The notes beneath the pieces were generated by a model. That model searched no databases. It saw only the letters and a list, made by a program, of their open reading frames with translations, and had not been told where the DNA came from. Of a stretch of DNA of 64,000 nt, positions 51,901 through 63,830 are shown piece after piece (position 1 is the stretch's first letter; the number at the start of each line of letters is the position of its first letter). Where the stretch lies: the NCBI GenBank assembly GCA_035771175.1, contig CM069593.1:14874408-14938407 (forward strand). Reading direction: 5' to 3'. Made by a program: the position numbers and the translations under genes. Source of the DNA: Paratinospora sagittata (Eukaryota; Streptophyta; Magnoliopsida; Ranunculales; Menispermaceae).

Positions 51901-54590
51901 GGTGACAAATCCTACCCCTTAATTTATTTGGTTAATCCCAGTGACTCCTTTGAAAAGAGAATGCATGAGCTTAGGTACGTTTACAGATACTCCAGTAGAA
52001 ATTAAAGAAAAAATAAAGACTGATGGTTAGGCTTCATGCTTGAGTAACATAGATAAATAATAACTCCCAGTTAGATGAAAATTCATGTTGAGGGTTACAA
52101 TAGATGGAGAATCTTTAGTGAAGGGTAAGAATGTACATTGAGGTAATCAGAGCAGTCTAAATACACTTGGGTTATCGGAAAATGTAGCCCAAAATGGAGT
52201 AAATAGAGGGAGAAGAATCATTTTTAAGTTAAAGATTTACAGGTAATTATTGTATAAAAGTCCAAAATTGCTTCAAACCAGAGTCATTAAACTTCAATAA
52301 ATCTTTGACCAGAACAAAGAAAACCAACCTGCTGAGCACTTGAGTGAAGCTGTGCTGCAGACTCATATTGTCCATCATTGAACTGAAATAAGTTGAAATT
52401 TTCTGCTCCAGCTTTTGCTTCCCAAAGGCGAAGACTAATAGTGTTCTTGGTCTTGTATCCTGGAATTGGAACATCATATGCCAGTGCTTGAAGAACCACT
52501 CCTCCAAGTAATTTTCGACTGCCACAAATTCAGTAAATAATTAAGAAAGAGTGGAATAATCAGTACTGAATGAGGCGAAGGGTGAGATAAATGTACGATC
52601 TAAAAAATAAAAAACTCATCTAAATGTGTCTATCTTCCCTTTTGAAAAGATAGCACTATGTTTCTAGAACATATTAACAAACCATCCTATTAAAAAAAAT
52701 CACAGGAAGTCTGAGAATAACACTTACGATCCTGTAGGAAGGACCTCCACATGTCCAAAAAATCTGATAGGAAATACGACATCATGTCTCACGACTTCCC
52801 ATGGGCTGAACTTCTGCATGACAAATGCAGCCAATTACCAAAGAGTGGCATCAGAGAAATAAACCATGAGATAACACAAACCTCAAGCCAATCCTCCGCA
52901 ACTTCTTCCTGGCCCTCTCTTGTAATTTTTTGCTTAAATAGTCCATATCTGTAGCGTAAACCATAACCCCATGCAGGCAAATTTAGTGTTGCCATGGAAT
53001 CCAGAAAACATGATGCAAGCCTTCCCAAACCACCATTTCCAAGTGCTGCGTCCTTCTCCTGTAAAAGAGACAACCGTTCCAACCATAGTCATCATAAGTA
53101 TGTAGATAATATGTTATCATCAAGTCTGTGTATCATTCCATAGAACAAAAAAGCCGAAATAAGGGAATACAAAGAAGATAGGTGTGCTGAGTTGAATCAG
53201 AGGTGGCGTGATCAGAAAGAGCGAACAATGATTGCACATTCTTATATAATAAAAAAACTGATCCAGAAAACAGTTTTCTCAACAATAAATGTGTCATATT
53301 ACAGAATATTTTTATACCTGCTCAGTTATTTCCTCAAGTTCATGCCCCAGCTTATTCAGAGCATCAGCATAAGCATCTTGAATATTGAGATTTCCAATTG
53401 CATTGGTTAGAGCTCTACCTTGAAGATACTCCATGGACAAGTAGTATGTTTGCTTTGGATCAACTTTGTGAAAATGATTGTAAGTCTCATTCCATTGCTG
53501 CAGAAATAATAGGCAATCAAGGTAAACAGCAATATAGCACTTCAATCTGATGCTTCAAAGAAAAACTAAAAGTTACTCCAACCACAACTAGCTAGTACTT
53601 TTCACGACCATATGACAAGTTATGGCTATCAAATTTCATGTATCAGCTCCCTAGTATGAAGTCCAATACTTATTTTAGGCATTCCTTGAAATAGTTATGG
53701 TATACACCAAAAATAAGAACATCTCTTGAGAAGGTTCAATTGTAGATACTCAGCTACAAACTTACAGTACCTTAAAAACCAATAAATAAATAAATAAATC
53801 CAAAGCTTTGCAGAATTGCAGCACAAAATACAAACTGAAAATCACAGATGCTCTTATCTCTCCTTTTCTCTCATATGTGCGTCCATCTTCCATGATTATA
53901 AAATCTTCTTATTTGAGTTCAAAGTACTATCTGCTTCCTCGCAACCATGACTAAAAAATTGTCATATGTCAAACAACATGTAAAATGAATGATTTGATTC
54001 GAAAACACCATCAATTAATTTGTGTTCTCAAATTTTCTGTTCAGTGTTACTAATTTGGTAATTCTGCTATGTTTTATCCGGAATTATTCAATTATTCTAA
54101 CATCTTGCATGAATCTTGCTCGCTAAATGGTTGAATTTATTGTTTGCATTCAATTGTAATGGATTTTGCAGTAAATCCAAAACATTCAAGTAAGCATTAA
54201 TAAAAAGACCAAAATTCTTCCAGTTATGCTTGCCGAACTCACGACACCGTATATAACTAAAAACTCGCGCACGATCTTAAAAAACTAAATCAGGAAACAG
54301 CCAAAACAGATTTTAATGAAAAGAAATTCCGATTTTTTTAAGCAAAGAACTCGAGAATTTGCACAGAGCCGTACTTGCAAGAGGCGGTCACGAACGCTCT
54401 CTGCTGTAGCGTAAAACGCTTGCTCTGGTTCAAACTTGAAAGGAGAGAAATGAGGACTAATTGTGGCATGGTAATTGATATTGGAAGCGATCTCAGAAGG
54501 CTTTTCCGCCATCGGATTTGCAGCCGCCGGGATTTTCACAGAAACCACCGAACCAGAACCATTTACTTCCTTTTTAATAGCACTCGCCAT
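45902..54590 (-). CDS. PHS2: Alpha-glucan phosphorylase, cytosolic H isozyme
   Basis: This enzyme reversibly phosphorolyses alpha-1,4-glucans to glucose-1-phosphate; the cytosolic form acts on heteroglycan fed by maltose from starch breakdown. Fifteen exons, right to left: 54590-54375, 53497-53318, 53058-52882, 52813-52728, 52518-52329, 51585-51493, 50768-50587, 50423-50306, 50225-50094, 49288-49070, 48979-48776, 48127-47969, 47720-47457, 46821-46631, 46028-45902. They join in phase to 845 residues (Arabidopsis PHS2 about 841). Family motifs include [72 protein letters not shown] and the PLP-lysine motif [14 protein letters not shown], with the lysine near residue 691. It has neither the transit peptide nor the large insertion of the plastid L-type, so it is H-type. 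Near the start: [20 protein letters not shown]. Confidence 0.96.
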
Positions 54591-54781
54591 GGCAACTGCT
54601 CATCACAACAAAAAGAATTCCATCAAATTCATACAAAATGAATTAAAATATATGAGAAAATCAAAAGAACTGGAAGATTACACAGAATAAAAGATCGTCA
54701 ACGCGCGAGTGTCTCTGTTGATGAAGCGAAGGAAAGATTACAGATCTCCAGAAGAAGAGAAGCTCAGGAGCTCTCCACGAG

Positions 54782-54789
54782 TATTTATA
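54782..54789 (-). promoter_or_regulatory. TATA box of PHS2
   Basis: On the minus strand the sequence reads TATAAATA, about 190 bp upstream of the ATG at 54590. A start about 30 bp downstream would give a leader of roughly 160-170 nt. Position and perfect match support it; no transcript evidence is available. Confidence 0.6.
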
Positions 54790-55388
54790 ACAACTCTCTA
54801 CGCCTAGGAAGTAGAAATTCACGATATTAGAGTGAAGAGTGCGCGTGATTGTGACTTGTGAGAAGCAATAAAGTGAAGCGAAAGTGCCGCTTACGGCTCA
54901 ACCAATTTGCATGAAAATTCGAAAAAAAAAAATTGAAAAATCGATCGCTTAAAGTACCACAGCTATAACTCGGATCGGTGTGTGGTCGCTTGAGAACAAA
55001 TAAAAAAAAAGGAGAAAGATATTTTAGAGAATGAAGAAGTGTCGCATATGGAGAAATCGGACAAATTAGATGAAGAAGAAAAAGAGAAGTGGAAAATATC
55101 AGCTATTTAGAAGAATGAGGCTGAAGAGCAGTAGAAAGAAAGCTCTCTCGCTCTCTTTTTAAGTGACGGAGCGGGAGTGATGAGACATTTCAGGACATGA
55201 CATGTGCGGTTTGGCAACGAAGAAAGGAGAGGGGTAGGGAGGGGAATCGAATTTGAGGAGGGAAGATCATCTAGGGAAAATATTAATATAATTATAATAA
55301 AAAATTAATGTAATTATTAATATAGATGTTTATACACATATTAAGTTATATAATAAATGGAGGGACACTGAAGATACGTTGGGCGCTA

Positions 55389-55490
55389 ACACCCATAACC
55401 TCAATAATGGCATCCAACACTGTTAGATGTATGTGCATCACATATCTAACGGTATTAAGTACCAACCTAAGATAATGGGTGTCCCAATAT
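55389..55490. repeat. Imperfect foldback (MITE-like) sequence
   Basis: acacccataacctca on the left pairs with tgagataatgggtgt-like sequence on the right (taagataatgggtgt, 55468 onward). The centre pairs gttagatgtatgtg with cacatatctaac around a 3-base loop near 55436. The middle of the arms pairs poorly. No clear target duplication was found, so class is uncertain. Confidence 0.4.
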
Positions 55491-56605
55491 ATATATAATT
55501 TTTTTTAATAAATAATAATAAATATAAATTTATAATTATATATTTTTTGTAGCAGTTAGATTAACATTCTCCGTATCTTTACTAATTTTTTGTGGTATGT
55601 AACAAGGGATCGGGTTAATTAGGTTAATTTCCTTGAAAATGTTTTCCTGTCAAGTTATAATGACATTAATGTATTAAATTTGAACATGCATCGCTGTGTC
55701 AAGCTCTCATGCAATGGGCAGTAACCACAGGATGAATGTGAACAAGAAAGTAAAGAAAAAGTAAAAAGTTGGTGACAATAACCTTTTCTACTTGGGTAAA
55801 AATAAGAAACTGTAAAAGTTGGCTAGCTCTAATGATGTACATCCGAACCCCTTCACTCGTGGTTTGGAGTTCGATTTTCCTCCCTTACAAATAAGTAAAA
55901 ATTTTCTCTCCTAATAAAAGGGTCTCGACTTACTCTGACCCCAGTGTCAGCATCCTTTGAGTTTGCCTTAACACTCAAAAAAAAAAAGTCTTCCCTAAAT
56001 AAACTTTTGAGGAGAAATGTTTGTTTCTAATACAGCCAAAAAGCTGGTAATTAAGTATAATACAATGATCTATCAATCCTTATTTCATTATTCTTTCAAA
56101 GAAATTATTAGAATTATTTTTCATTCACAGGAGAATGACAAGAGAGAGGGAGAGGGCAATAACTATCAATGTACAAGTTTCATAAATTACATCAATGATA
56201 ACAATATAAATCTTTATTCTTCACTTACATAAAATCCAATAAAAAATGAGAATTAACAGACATACAATACAACAATTAATTCCATTTTGACAAGTTGAGC
56301 TTTGAGGGAGTGTCTTCCAGGAGGAAACAAGATTCTTGAGGAAACATGGATTCTTCTTCATTTCATTTTCTGTCAATAAATTTTCAAAATCTAATCCAAG
56401 AACTGTGCCCATACTTTTCTGCTCAGTCAAGCCACGCTTCTTCAATTGCAACCATTTCTAGATCTTGAATAAATAAATAAAATTTCCTACCTATCCTTAT
56501 CTGTAATAGTTTGGTAGCAGATGACTCATCCAAGAGTTCACCCATATTTAGCTAAAATGTCCCAGCCTTTGGATGGGCAAATCATCGGATCGTGTGCAAT
56601 TGAAT

Positions 56606-59600
56606 CTAGTAGAATACAACCTCTCCTGTGGCAAACAGATTCCAGAAGATGGTAGTAACAAAATATAAACCAGCAGTTACTGTAAGGAAAGCTTGAAATG
56701 ATCCCAGCCATTGAACAAAATATCCAGTGCCAATGGTGCTGATTATTGCTGCCAATGTGCCCATTGAGTTTGTGATCCCTGGGTGATAACAAGGAAAGGA
56801 AATGCATCATGATTTCATGAGAGTACAGTTGGGTGGTCTCAATTCTCAAACAGAAAAAACAAACAAAAACAGAGTCAGGGGAAAGATGAATGTAAATATT
56901 AATAACATACCGTGGAGGAATCCAGCATATCTAGGAGCTATATCCTGCAACCAACACAACCATTATATCACTATATATTGAATCTAGCTACGTATAATCT
57001 TGTTATATGATACCAAAATGAAGAGAACATACTTGCATGTTTAGGAAAAAGCCTGCTTGGCTGAATGAACTCAAGCTCAGGGCAGTGGTCATGAATACAG
57101 CTGCCGCTGCTGGTGTTCTTGTGAAATTTAAGCAGAGGAGTGATAATCCAGGTCCGATGAAACCAATTGACTGCAAAATTTGTAAGCAAGCTTAACCGTT
57201 TGATGCTCAAACACGATGTTATCATATTTGGTTATTATGACCATTGCAATCGTTTCCTCTATCCTCCTAGTTGGTTTGGTACAGTCTGATCAACCCAATA
57301 TTTATATGTATGGTTGCAACATTGGAAGTACGCATAACAATAGATCAAGAACTTATCCTGGCTACTGTCATGGAGAATAGGGTACCTAGTTATTTAGCTG
57401 TAAAAGCTATGCATTTTATTTCAATTCATGTTTGAGTAAGTGTTGAAGTAACTAAAGGGCCAAGGGTTCTTGAAACCAAGTCGAGGGATAGGAGTATCTT
57501 GATTCTATAGAGAGTCACCTGCATTATCTTTCGGACGAGGGTGATGGAATAGCCTGCCTTAATCAAGTAATCCGAAGCAGCACCTGCAATATAACCTGAA
57601 ATTGCCATCAAACCCCAAGGTATGGCACTAAACCAAGCAGCTTGCTTCAAATTCACATTGAACACCTGTTTTAGTAACAAAGAGTTTCATTATCACTTCG
57701 CAAGTTCAGGATTGTACAACATTATTCACACTTCGCACTTTACCATCCAAAGAAGAAAAAAAAAAACATTATTCACACGTCCATGTGTTCTGACAAATTA
57801 AACTGCTGCTATATATCAATGCTACCAACATAAAACTATTAGAGTAATTATGTATTATTTAGGGCATCATAGTGATTTTATTTGTTTAGGTAGTTATATA
57901 AGCTTTTTTTTATTTTTATTTTTATTTTTTTACTTCTCATTCTTTTCAGAGTTATGAAACCCTAGCATTCTCGCATTCTTTGTTTCTTCTTTGTATTATT
58001 CACAAAAACCCATGATTTCTCATACATTAGCTGTTCATGAGGCTTATGGGACATCAATTAGGTTGCAACCCCAGTGCTGATCCAACCAAAAGATCACAAA
58101 CACTTCATTAAAAAGACTTTTCTTAATTAGATGATATAATTGTTAGTAATGGATCAAATGGTATGAACCGCCTCAAATTTTCTGATAAATCATTTTGCTT
58201 AACATCACCAAAACAGAACAACATGACATATGCACGGCTAAAAAAAAGTGTTTTGGAGTGAAAACTCTTACAGTCTTAAAATACACAGGCATCCATGAGA
58301 GCAGAACAAAGTAGCCCTACAAATCAAACAAGAACTTCAAATTATATCAACTAACACCAAAAAAATAATATAAAAAATTAAAAAAATATGGAAATTATTT
58401 CCTTTATTTTTTTTTTTGGGTGAAAGCATATATTAAAAAGGAAATTACCCAATTGTTGGCAACATTAGCAAAGACGATAGCCCAAGTGGGCAACTTCGAG
58501 AATAACAACCGCAGAGGCGGAAGCTCATCTTTATGCACTGGTGAATCTGTTTTTCCAGCTTGAATTAAACGCAACTCTGAACTACTGATCAATGGACTCT
58601 CCCGTGGATCATTAGTAATTCCATACACCCATATCGTCAACCACAACAACCCAAGAGACGAAAACAGAGCAAAAGGCCCTGAAATCCCAACTGATGACAT
58701 CAAAATGGGAGTGAGAAGAAAGCTTATAACGTTTCCAAGATGGAAACCGGCCATTGAAATCCCAACTGCACTTGCCCGTTCATTACATGGAAACCACCTA
58801 ATTAATAATCACAATTTGAAAAAAGATCATTATATTATCACTGGGAATTTTTTTTGGTTGGTGTTACGGATTAGTACTACCTACCTGGATAAGATGAGGT
58901 TCATTGAAGGTATGGCGACTCCTTCAGCTAAGCCGAAGAGTGAGCGAATTGCTAAGAGCATTGCAGTAGAATGGTTAGCTGCCCATGGTGTGAGTAATGT
59001 TGCTAGTGACCATAACGCCACTCCCCAGGCCAACACTCTTTTTCCTCCGTATTTGTCTGCTAAGGCTCCTCCGAGTATCGACGAGAATATGTAGCCCCAT
59101 AGAAACGATGACTGCGGCAGTAGAAATCAAAATCATTTTTGGCTTGGTAAGCACAAAAAATGGAATAGAAGACCTGTTTTGCAACTTGAGATGGCTACCA
59201 AATGAAATTGAAGTTAGACGCAGGGGTTCGTTACCGTTTCTGTTTTGCTTGTATTAGCTAGGAAAGCCATTGATCCGTGATTTTAATTTTGGTTGCGAAT
59301 GGGCTGGACTAGGCCATATAGTTTAAGAGTTGTTCATGGATCAGGTTAAAAATAGAGGAATTAACTTTGGCCCAATTGCTTCAATGCTATTATTATTTCT
59401 TTAACATTTGATCAAATTTGCATGTATTAAACAAGCTTATAAACACAAGAACTACTGAATAAAAATTTAATCAAATTAATAAACAAAAAGTCAATTACCG
59501 CTGGCCACAGGTTAGGCATGAAAAAAGAAAAAGAAAATAAAAAAGACAACTAATTATCAGAAGATATTGAACCTAACCAATTTTATTCCTTGATTTGATT

Positions 59601-60101
59601 TTATTGTTTAGACTGATAAAAGTTTAGTTTGGATTTATTTAATGTTGCACACATAGACCAAACTCGAACCAAAATTATCCGTGACACCCGGCCGAGGGAC
59701 CTGACCCATACTGGTCGTGTTAAGCCCACGTTACGCGGCGCTGCTCATATTCCCACGAGCTTCATGCTTTGAGATGATATGCTACAAAAACTTAGAGAAG
59801 AAAAAAAAAAAAAAGAAAAAGAAAGAAAAGGAAACAAAACAACCTATTACTCAACTTTTAACCTATTATATATATATATTTCGGGACTGTGTAAGTCCAA
59901 GTACAAAGACCCTTTTATTTACTCAACTATCTTTCATTTTTATTTTTATTTGTATTTTTTTTGCTCTCTAAGTATCATAGTTTAATTTCAGTATATACTG
60001 TGTAAGTCCAAGTACAAAGACCCTTTTATTTACTCAACTATCTTTCATTTTTATTTTTATTTGTATTTTTTTTGCTCTCTAAGTATCATAGTTTAATTTC
60101 A

Positions 60102-60139
<38 letters not shown>

Positions 60140-61592
60140 TTATTTATTGTTTTAACATACAATATTCTCATTAATTAATTTTTAAAAACATTTCATTTTA
60201 ATGTATTCTCAGACAATATTATATCAAATAAATATGATCAAGTTGAATAAATATAGTGTAATACAATTTTAAAACTAAACCCAACCATATATTAGATGAT
60301 TATCACTGAAAAAATAGAAATTAAAAAAATATATAATTGAAATTAAACAATGATATTTAAATAATAAAAAAATCAAAAAAAAAAAAAAATGAAAGAAAGG
60401 GGTGGAGTAAGAGGGTCATGGTAATCCTTGTACTTTCACATTTCATTTCCCACAAAAAGTGATAAACTTAAGGAAGGTGTTAAAAGTTAGAGTAAAAGAT
60501 TGAGTTGGATTAGCATTCTCCAAAAAAAAAAAAAAAAAAAAAACCCTTAAATTTAAACTATTGCTGACGTAGTATTATCAACGTCACTAATTTTTTTGGA
60601 AAATACATTTTATACATGATTTTAGCTACCCCTTTTAGTACCCACCTTGTACTGCATGTTACTCTTTAGATGATTTTTGGCATCATGTATTGATGCTAAA
60701 AGTCAAGTTCGTCGTTTCGTTAAGCAACCGTTTCCCTGGAATTGTTCTACGCAGGCCAACTGCAATACACGATACGATACGATTCTCGTTTGATATACTT
60801 CCACTAGTAATGTGACGGATGCGAGACGGCATTAAGAAATGATAAAATAAATAAATAAATAAAACTAAATAGAAATAAAGAAAAATAATGTCAATATAAT
60901 ATGTTTTTGAAAAATGAATAAGAAGAAGCGTCGATTCATTCCTACCAAGTACCAACCGGAAGTGGTGGGTAGGCGAAACTTCGAAACGGACGTGTTCGTC
61001 ATTTCAAGTGACGAAGCCATAAGCTCCCATTAGATTTCCAAAGAAGCGATTCACTAATTTCTTTTATAGAGATCATCGTAAAGAAATAAGAGAAACGAAT
61101 TTTCTAAGTAGAGATTGGAGAGAGAGAGAGAGAGAGAGAGAGTACATGAACGACGCCCAAGAAGGAGCTGCTCCAACCACGAGCCGCAGCGAGAGGAACG
61201 ATAGCAACGGACATGACGACTCTATCGGCGTTACAGAGGCACATTACCAAAGCAACCAGAATCACCACTTTCACTCTCTCCGCCACACGAAACCCCCCAT
61301 CTCCTCCCTCTTCCACTGCGCCTCTGCTCAGAAACAACCCTCCTCTCTCCACTCTCCCTGCTCTGCAACTTATTGTTTCTCCTCTTCTTTTTTCTCTCCT
61401 CCTCGTCGTTAATGGCAGATGATGATCTCCTGATGATTGACCACAACTCTTCCATTTAAATGCTTTTGATGATAGTGTTTTGGATTGAGATCTGTGATTG
61501 ATGAAACTAATCAAACCTGACTTGGAAGAACTAGCAAAAGAAGAAGTACGGATTGAGAGATGGATGGATTTAGTAAATGTGGCGGTCGCCAT
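56606..61592 (-). CDS. PHT4;3: Plastid phosphate/anion transporter PHT4;3 (MFS)
   Basis: This is a major-facilitator transporter of the PHT4 (ANTR) family, thought to move phosphate across a plastid membrane. Eight exons, right to left: 61592-61146, 59111-58885, 58797-58449, 58316-58272, 57665-57519, 57170-57033, 56944-56911, 56778-56606. They join in phase to 519 residues (Arabidopsis about 533). The N-terminus is Ser/Thr-rich and poor in acidic residues, like a plastid transit peptide (MATATFTKSIHLSIRTSSFA). The first membrane segment is VKVVILVALVMCLCNADRVV, followed by SSFLWGYIFSSILGGA, ADKYGGKRVLAWGVALWSLA, WFPCNERASAVGISMAGFH, GYFVLLSWMPVYFKT, NMQDIAPRYAGFLHG and TGYFVQWLGSFQAFLTV. An in-frame ATG further upstream (61781) exists, but the residues from 61592 best fit a transit peptide. 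Residue 149 is His where relatives have Gln. Intron 1 is 2 kb with repeats. Confidence 0.93.
59886..60107. repeat. Perfect-looking 111 bp tandem duplication in PHT4;3 intron 1
   Basis: The block starting actgtgtaagtccaagtaca at 59886 repeats at 59997 with no difference that I can see over 111 bases. It runs directly into the TA microsatellite at 60103. Such identity suggests a very recent duplication, or an assembly artefact near a microsatellite. Confidence 0.9.
60103..60135. repeat. (TA)n microsatellite
   Basis: An uninterrupted TA run of about 33 bases in PHT4;3 intron 1, next to the 111 bp duplication. Likely length-variable between individuals. Confidence 0.95.
61118..61142. repeat. (GA)n microsatellite at the PHT4;3 exon 1 donor
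   Basis: A GA run ends 3 bases from the intron 1 donor. On the coding strand the intron therefore begins GTAC followed at once by about 12 CT units. Length changes here could affect donor recognition; that is inference. Confidence 0.9.
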
Positions 61593-63600
61593 GTAAGAAA
61601 TGGAAAATGCAAAAGATTTGAAAATCGGGTAGGTTTTGTATAAAGAACAGTGAACAAGAGAGTCAATAAATATTTGCACAAAAATAAGTCTATTTTGGTG
61701 GTTGGTAAGGTTGGAGAAGGAAGGACCGAAGGAGGGAGAGAGGGAAGATTTGGTTGTCATTATGTGTGCTGGTAAGGACATTTACGTCATTGAGTCAAAC
61801 AGTGATTGTTGTTAATTCCAACTTGGGATTGGGCGCGCACGTGGCAACACGTAAGGTCTGACTCGGTGTTGTTATTTAATTAATGACCACAATACCCTTC
61901 CATCTTGTAGATATCATCGTGAACCATTGAAGCTTCTAGTTCTACACCATCAACCAACACTTATAAACAAATGTCGCCAGTTCCAGTTGCGCAAGTGCAA
62001 GGGAAATGTTCTTAGTAAACAACCATGAAAAGTCCTTGTAAGAGTGAGAATACAAGTGAATGAATAACATACCGTGTGTTAACAAGAATTAGAACCAAGT
62101 TGGTCAGGGATTGTATCTTAGAAGCTGTGTTGCTCCTGGAGATTGTAATCTTGCTCAACCCCAGGTTGTGAAGCTTATTAGTTTGAAACCAAGGTTATTT
62201 GCTGGCAAAAGGAATTCATGGCAGATCTTGGCAATGCAATTAGTGGACACACAAAGCTCAATAATTACAATTACAGAAGTTGGCAGACTCTCATCAAATC
62301 CTACCTCAAAGGTGAAGACTTATGGGAGGTTGCAGGTGGTAATCAAACTACTCCTTCAGAAAATAATGCCGAAGACTTGAGGAAGTGGAAGATAAAAGGC
62401 TGGTAATTAAGGCTATATATGTGCACAAGACAACAATTGAAGATGAATTGAAGACAGCAAGTGCAACATCATATGTACAAATGAGCAGCCTAATAATAAC
62501 CAATTGCCAGAAGATCATTTACATCTATGTTAGTACGTTTTGATTACAAGGGTGGTACCACCTTTGATTGGCTAATGGACATAGATATAACAGTCCTCAG
62601 TACAAGTAGTTAGTTAGAATCAGAGGTGCGCATATTCATGTATAAATACCCACCTAAAGCATCTCCTTCATCCTTTGATGCTGTTGTCAATTGTCTTTAT
62701 TGAAGGGCCTCCCACTGTATATTTAAACATCAGTCGACCATGCCAGTGATAGATGTGATGTCAAGTTCAGGAAACTGTTGTGGATAGTAAATGTTAGTCA
62801 TTCATCTCCACGTCAATTTATAATAATGAAAATAAACACTGAAACTTTAGGAGTGAAAAACTTGTTGCATCTCCAGAAGCTGATAGTCTGAACTAATTTG
62901 ACTGTATCTCAACTTTATACACCATAGATAGTGAAATATGAGATGCAGAAAACTTACATTTATAAATAATATACCATGTTCCACAACAACGATATATGGA
63001 CATCTATTCTTTTCACAATGTTCCTCAGTTGTAACGCATACTGTATTTTGTAAGTCAGGCTAGATACTACAAATTCAGACTTTAAGATCTCTAATGCAAA
63101 AATATGAAACAAGTCGTCAAACTAGTCTACTTGTCCATAATAGTTATTAGACATAACGCATAGATTAAAATTATAATAATATCTACATATATCAAGATTT
63201 CAGAAATTAACAATTACTGTAAAAATGCAGAATCCAACTGCTTTGCAAATTGCAACTTATAAGAAAAGTTTTACACCGTCAGAGGTGGTTGAATATCGTG
63301 TTTTAGCTCATTCATGCTTCAAGCATTGTTGAGTCTAAGTATCAAATGCATGTCTTGCATGTAAAAGTAGACTGGCTATTTTGTGGGTATATCGTCTTAC
63401 ATCAATGTATATAGTATAGTTTTTTATTGATTTTTCCAGCTTACCCTTAAGCCAACCACATGGTTTAGAGCAATTGCCCAACCTTATCACTATATACTAA
63501 GATTTATATTTGTATTCTCTTATCAATTAGTTTATCATATAGAAAACATAATTGAATTACGATCAAAAAATAATTTAATTACGATCAAAAAATAATTTAA
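61593..63600. other. Spacer between PHT4;3 and an upstream PHT4-like gene
   Basis: About 61593-61900 is the presumed PHT4;3 promoter and leader. About 62100-62720 holds Copia-type retroelement debris. The rest is AT-rich with no coding sequence recognised. If the PHT4-like exon at 63651-63830 is not the last one, a short final exon could lie here, but I could not find it. Confidence 0.5.
62100..62720 (+). mobile_element. Degraded Copia-type retroelement fragment with gag relic
   Basis: A short open frame at 62218-62406 begins with ATG and contains LNNYNYRSWQTLIKSYLKGE and then DLRKWKIK. This is the conserved pattern of the plant Copia gag domain (UBN2/DUF4219). The frame stops early; the expected continuation (KTTIEDEL near 62430) is out of frame, so a frameshift has broken it. 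Downstream, near 62641, tataaataccc followed by C/T-rich sequence resembles a retroelement LTR promoter. No protease, integrase or reverse transcriptase is present and no matching LTR pair was found. Boundaries are approximate. Confidence 0.65.
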
Positions 63601-63830
63601 TCAAATTATAAAAACAGAAAGAACCATCACTTGAGTAGAAAAATACTCACCAGTCTCATCAAAATCAACTGGATCTCCTGTAGCAAAGATATCCCAGAAG
63701 AGAGCAGCAGTGAAATATAGAAATGATGTAAGCATCAGAAATCCACGGAACGAACCAATTAGCTCAACAAAGAATCCAGCACCAACGGTGCCTATTATAG
63801 CAGCCATTGTTCCAGCAGTATTTGACATCC
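63601..63830 (-). CDS. PHT4-family anion transporter, C-terminal exon (rest outside window)
   Basis: This exon begins after a TATAG acceptor at 63830 and encodes GMSNTAGTMAAIIGTVGAGF, then FVELIGSFRGFL and DIFATGDPVDFDETG. It matches the last two membrane segments of PHT4 transporters and starts at the same place and phase as the final exon of PHT4;3 (56778). A strong GTGAGT donor at 63650-63645 could end the exon at 63651 and lead to a short further exon; otherwise the frame runs on to a stop at 63601. It is on the same strand as PHT4;3 and 2 kb upstream of it. The sequence is clearly diverged from PHT4;3, so it is an old duplicate or another PHT4 subclass. The 5' part lies beyond 64000. Confidence 0.8.

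Larger units (their letters stand above)
54591..56605. other. Spacer between PHS2 promoter and PHT4;3 3' end
   Basis: Holds the PHS2 leader and promoter (to about 55250), a foldback sequence at 55389-55490, AT-rich sequence, and the presumed PHT4;3 3' UTR (about 56230-56605). No gene is seen. Confidence 0.5.

Noticed and set aside
55850..55900. tRNA-like phrase with ggagttcgattttcctcc
   Set aside because: A B-box-like string is present, but no cloverleaf or A box can be built around it.
56538..56849. 103-codon open frame at the 3' end of PHT4;3
   Set aside because: It is another frame of the final PHT4;3 exon, which encodes the conserved last membrane segments.
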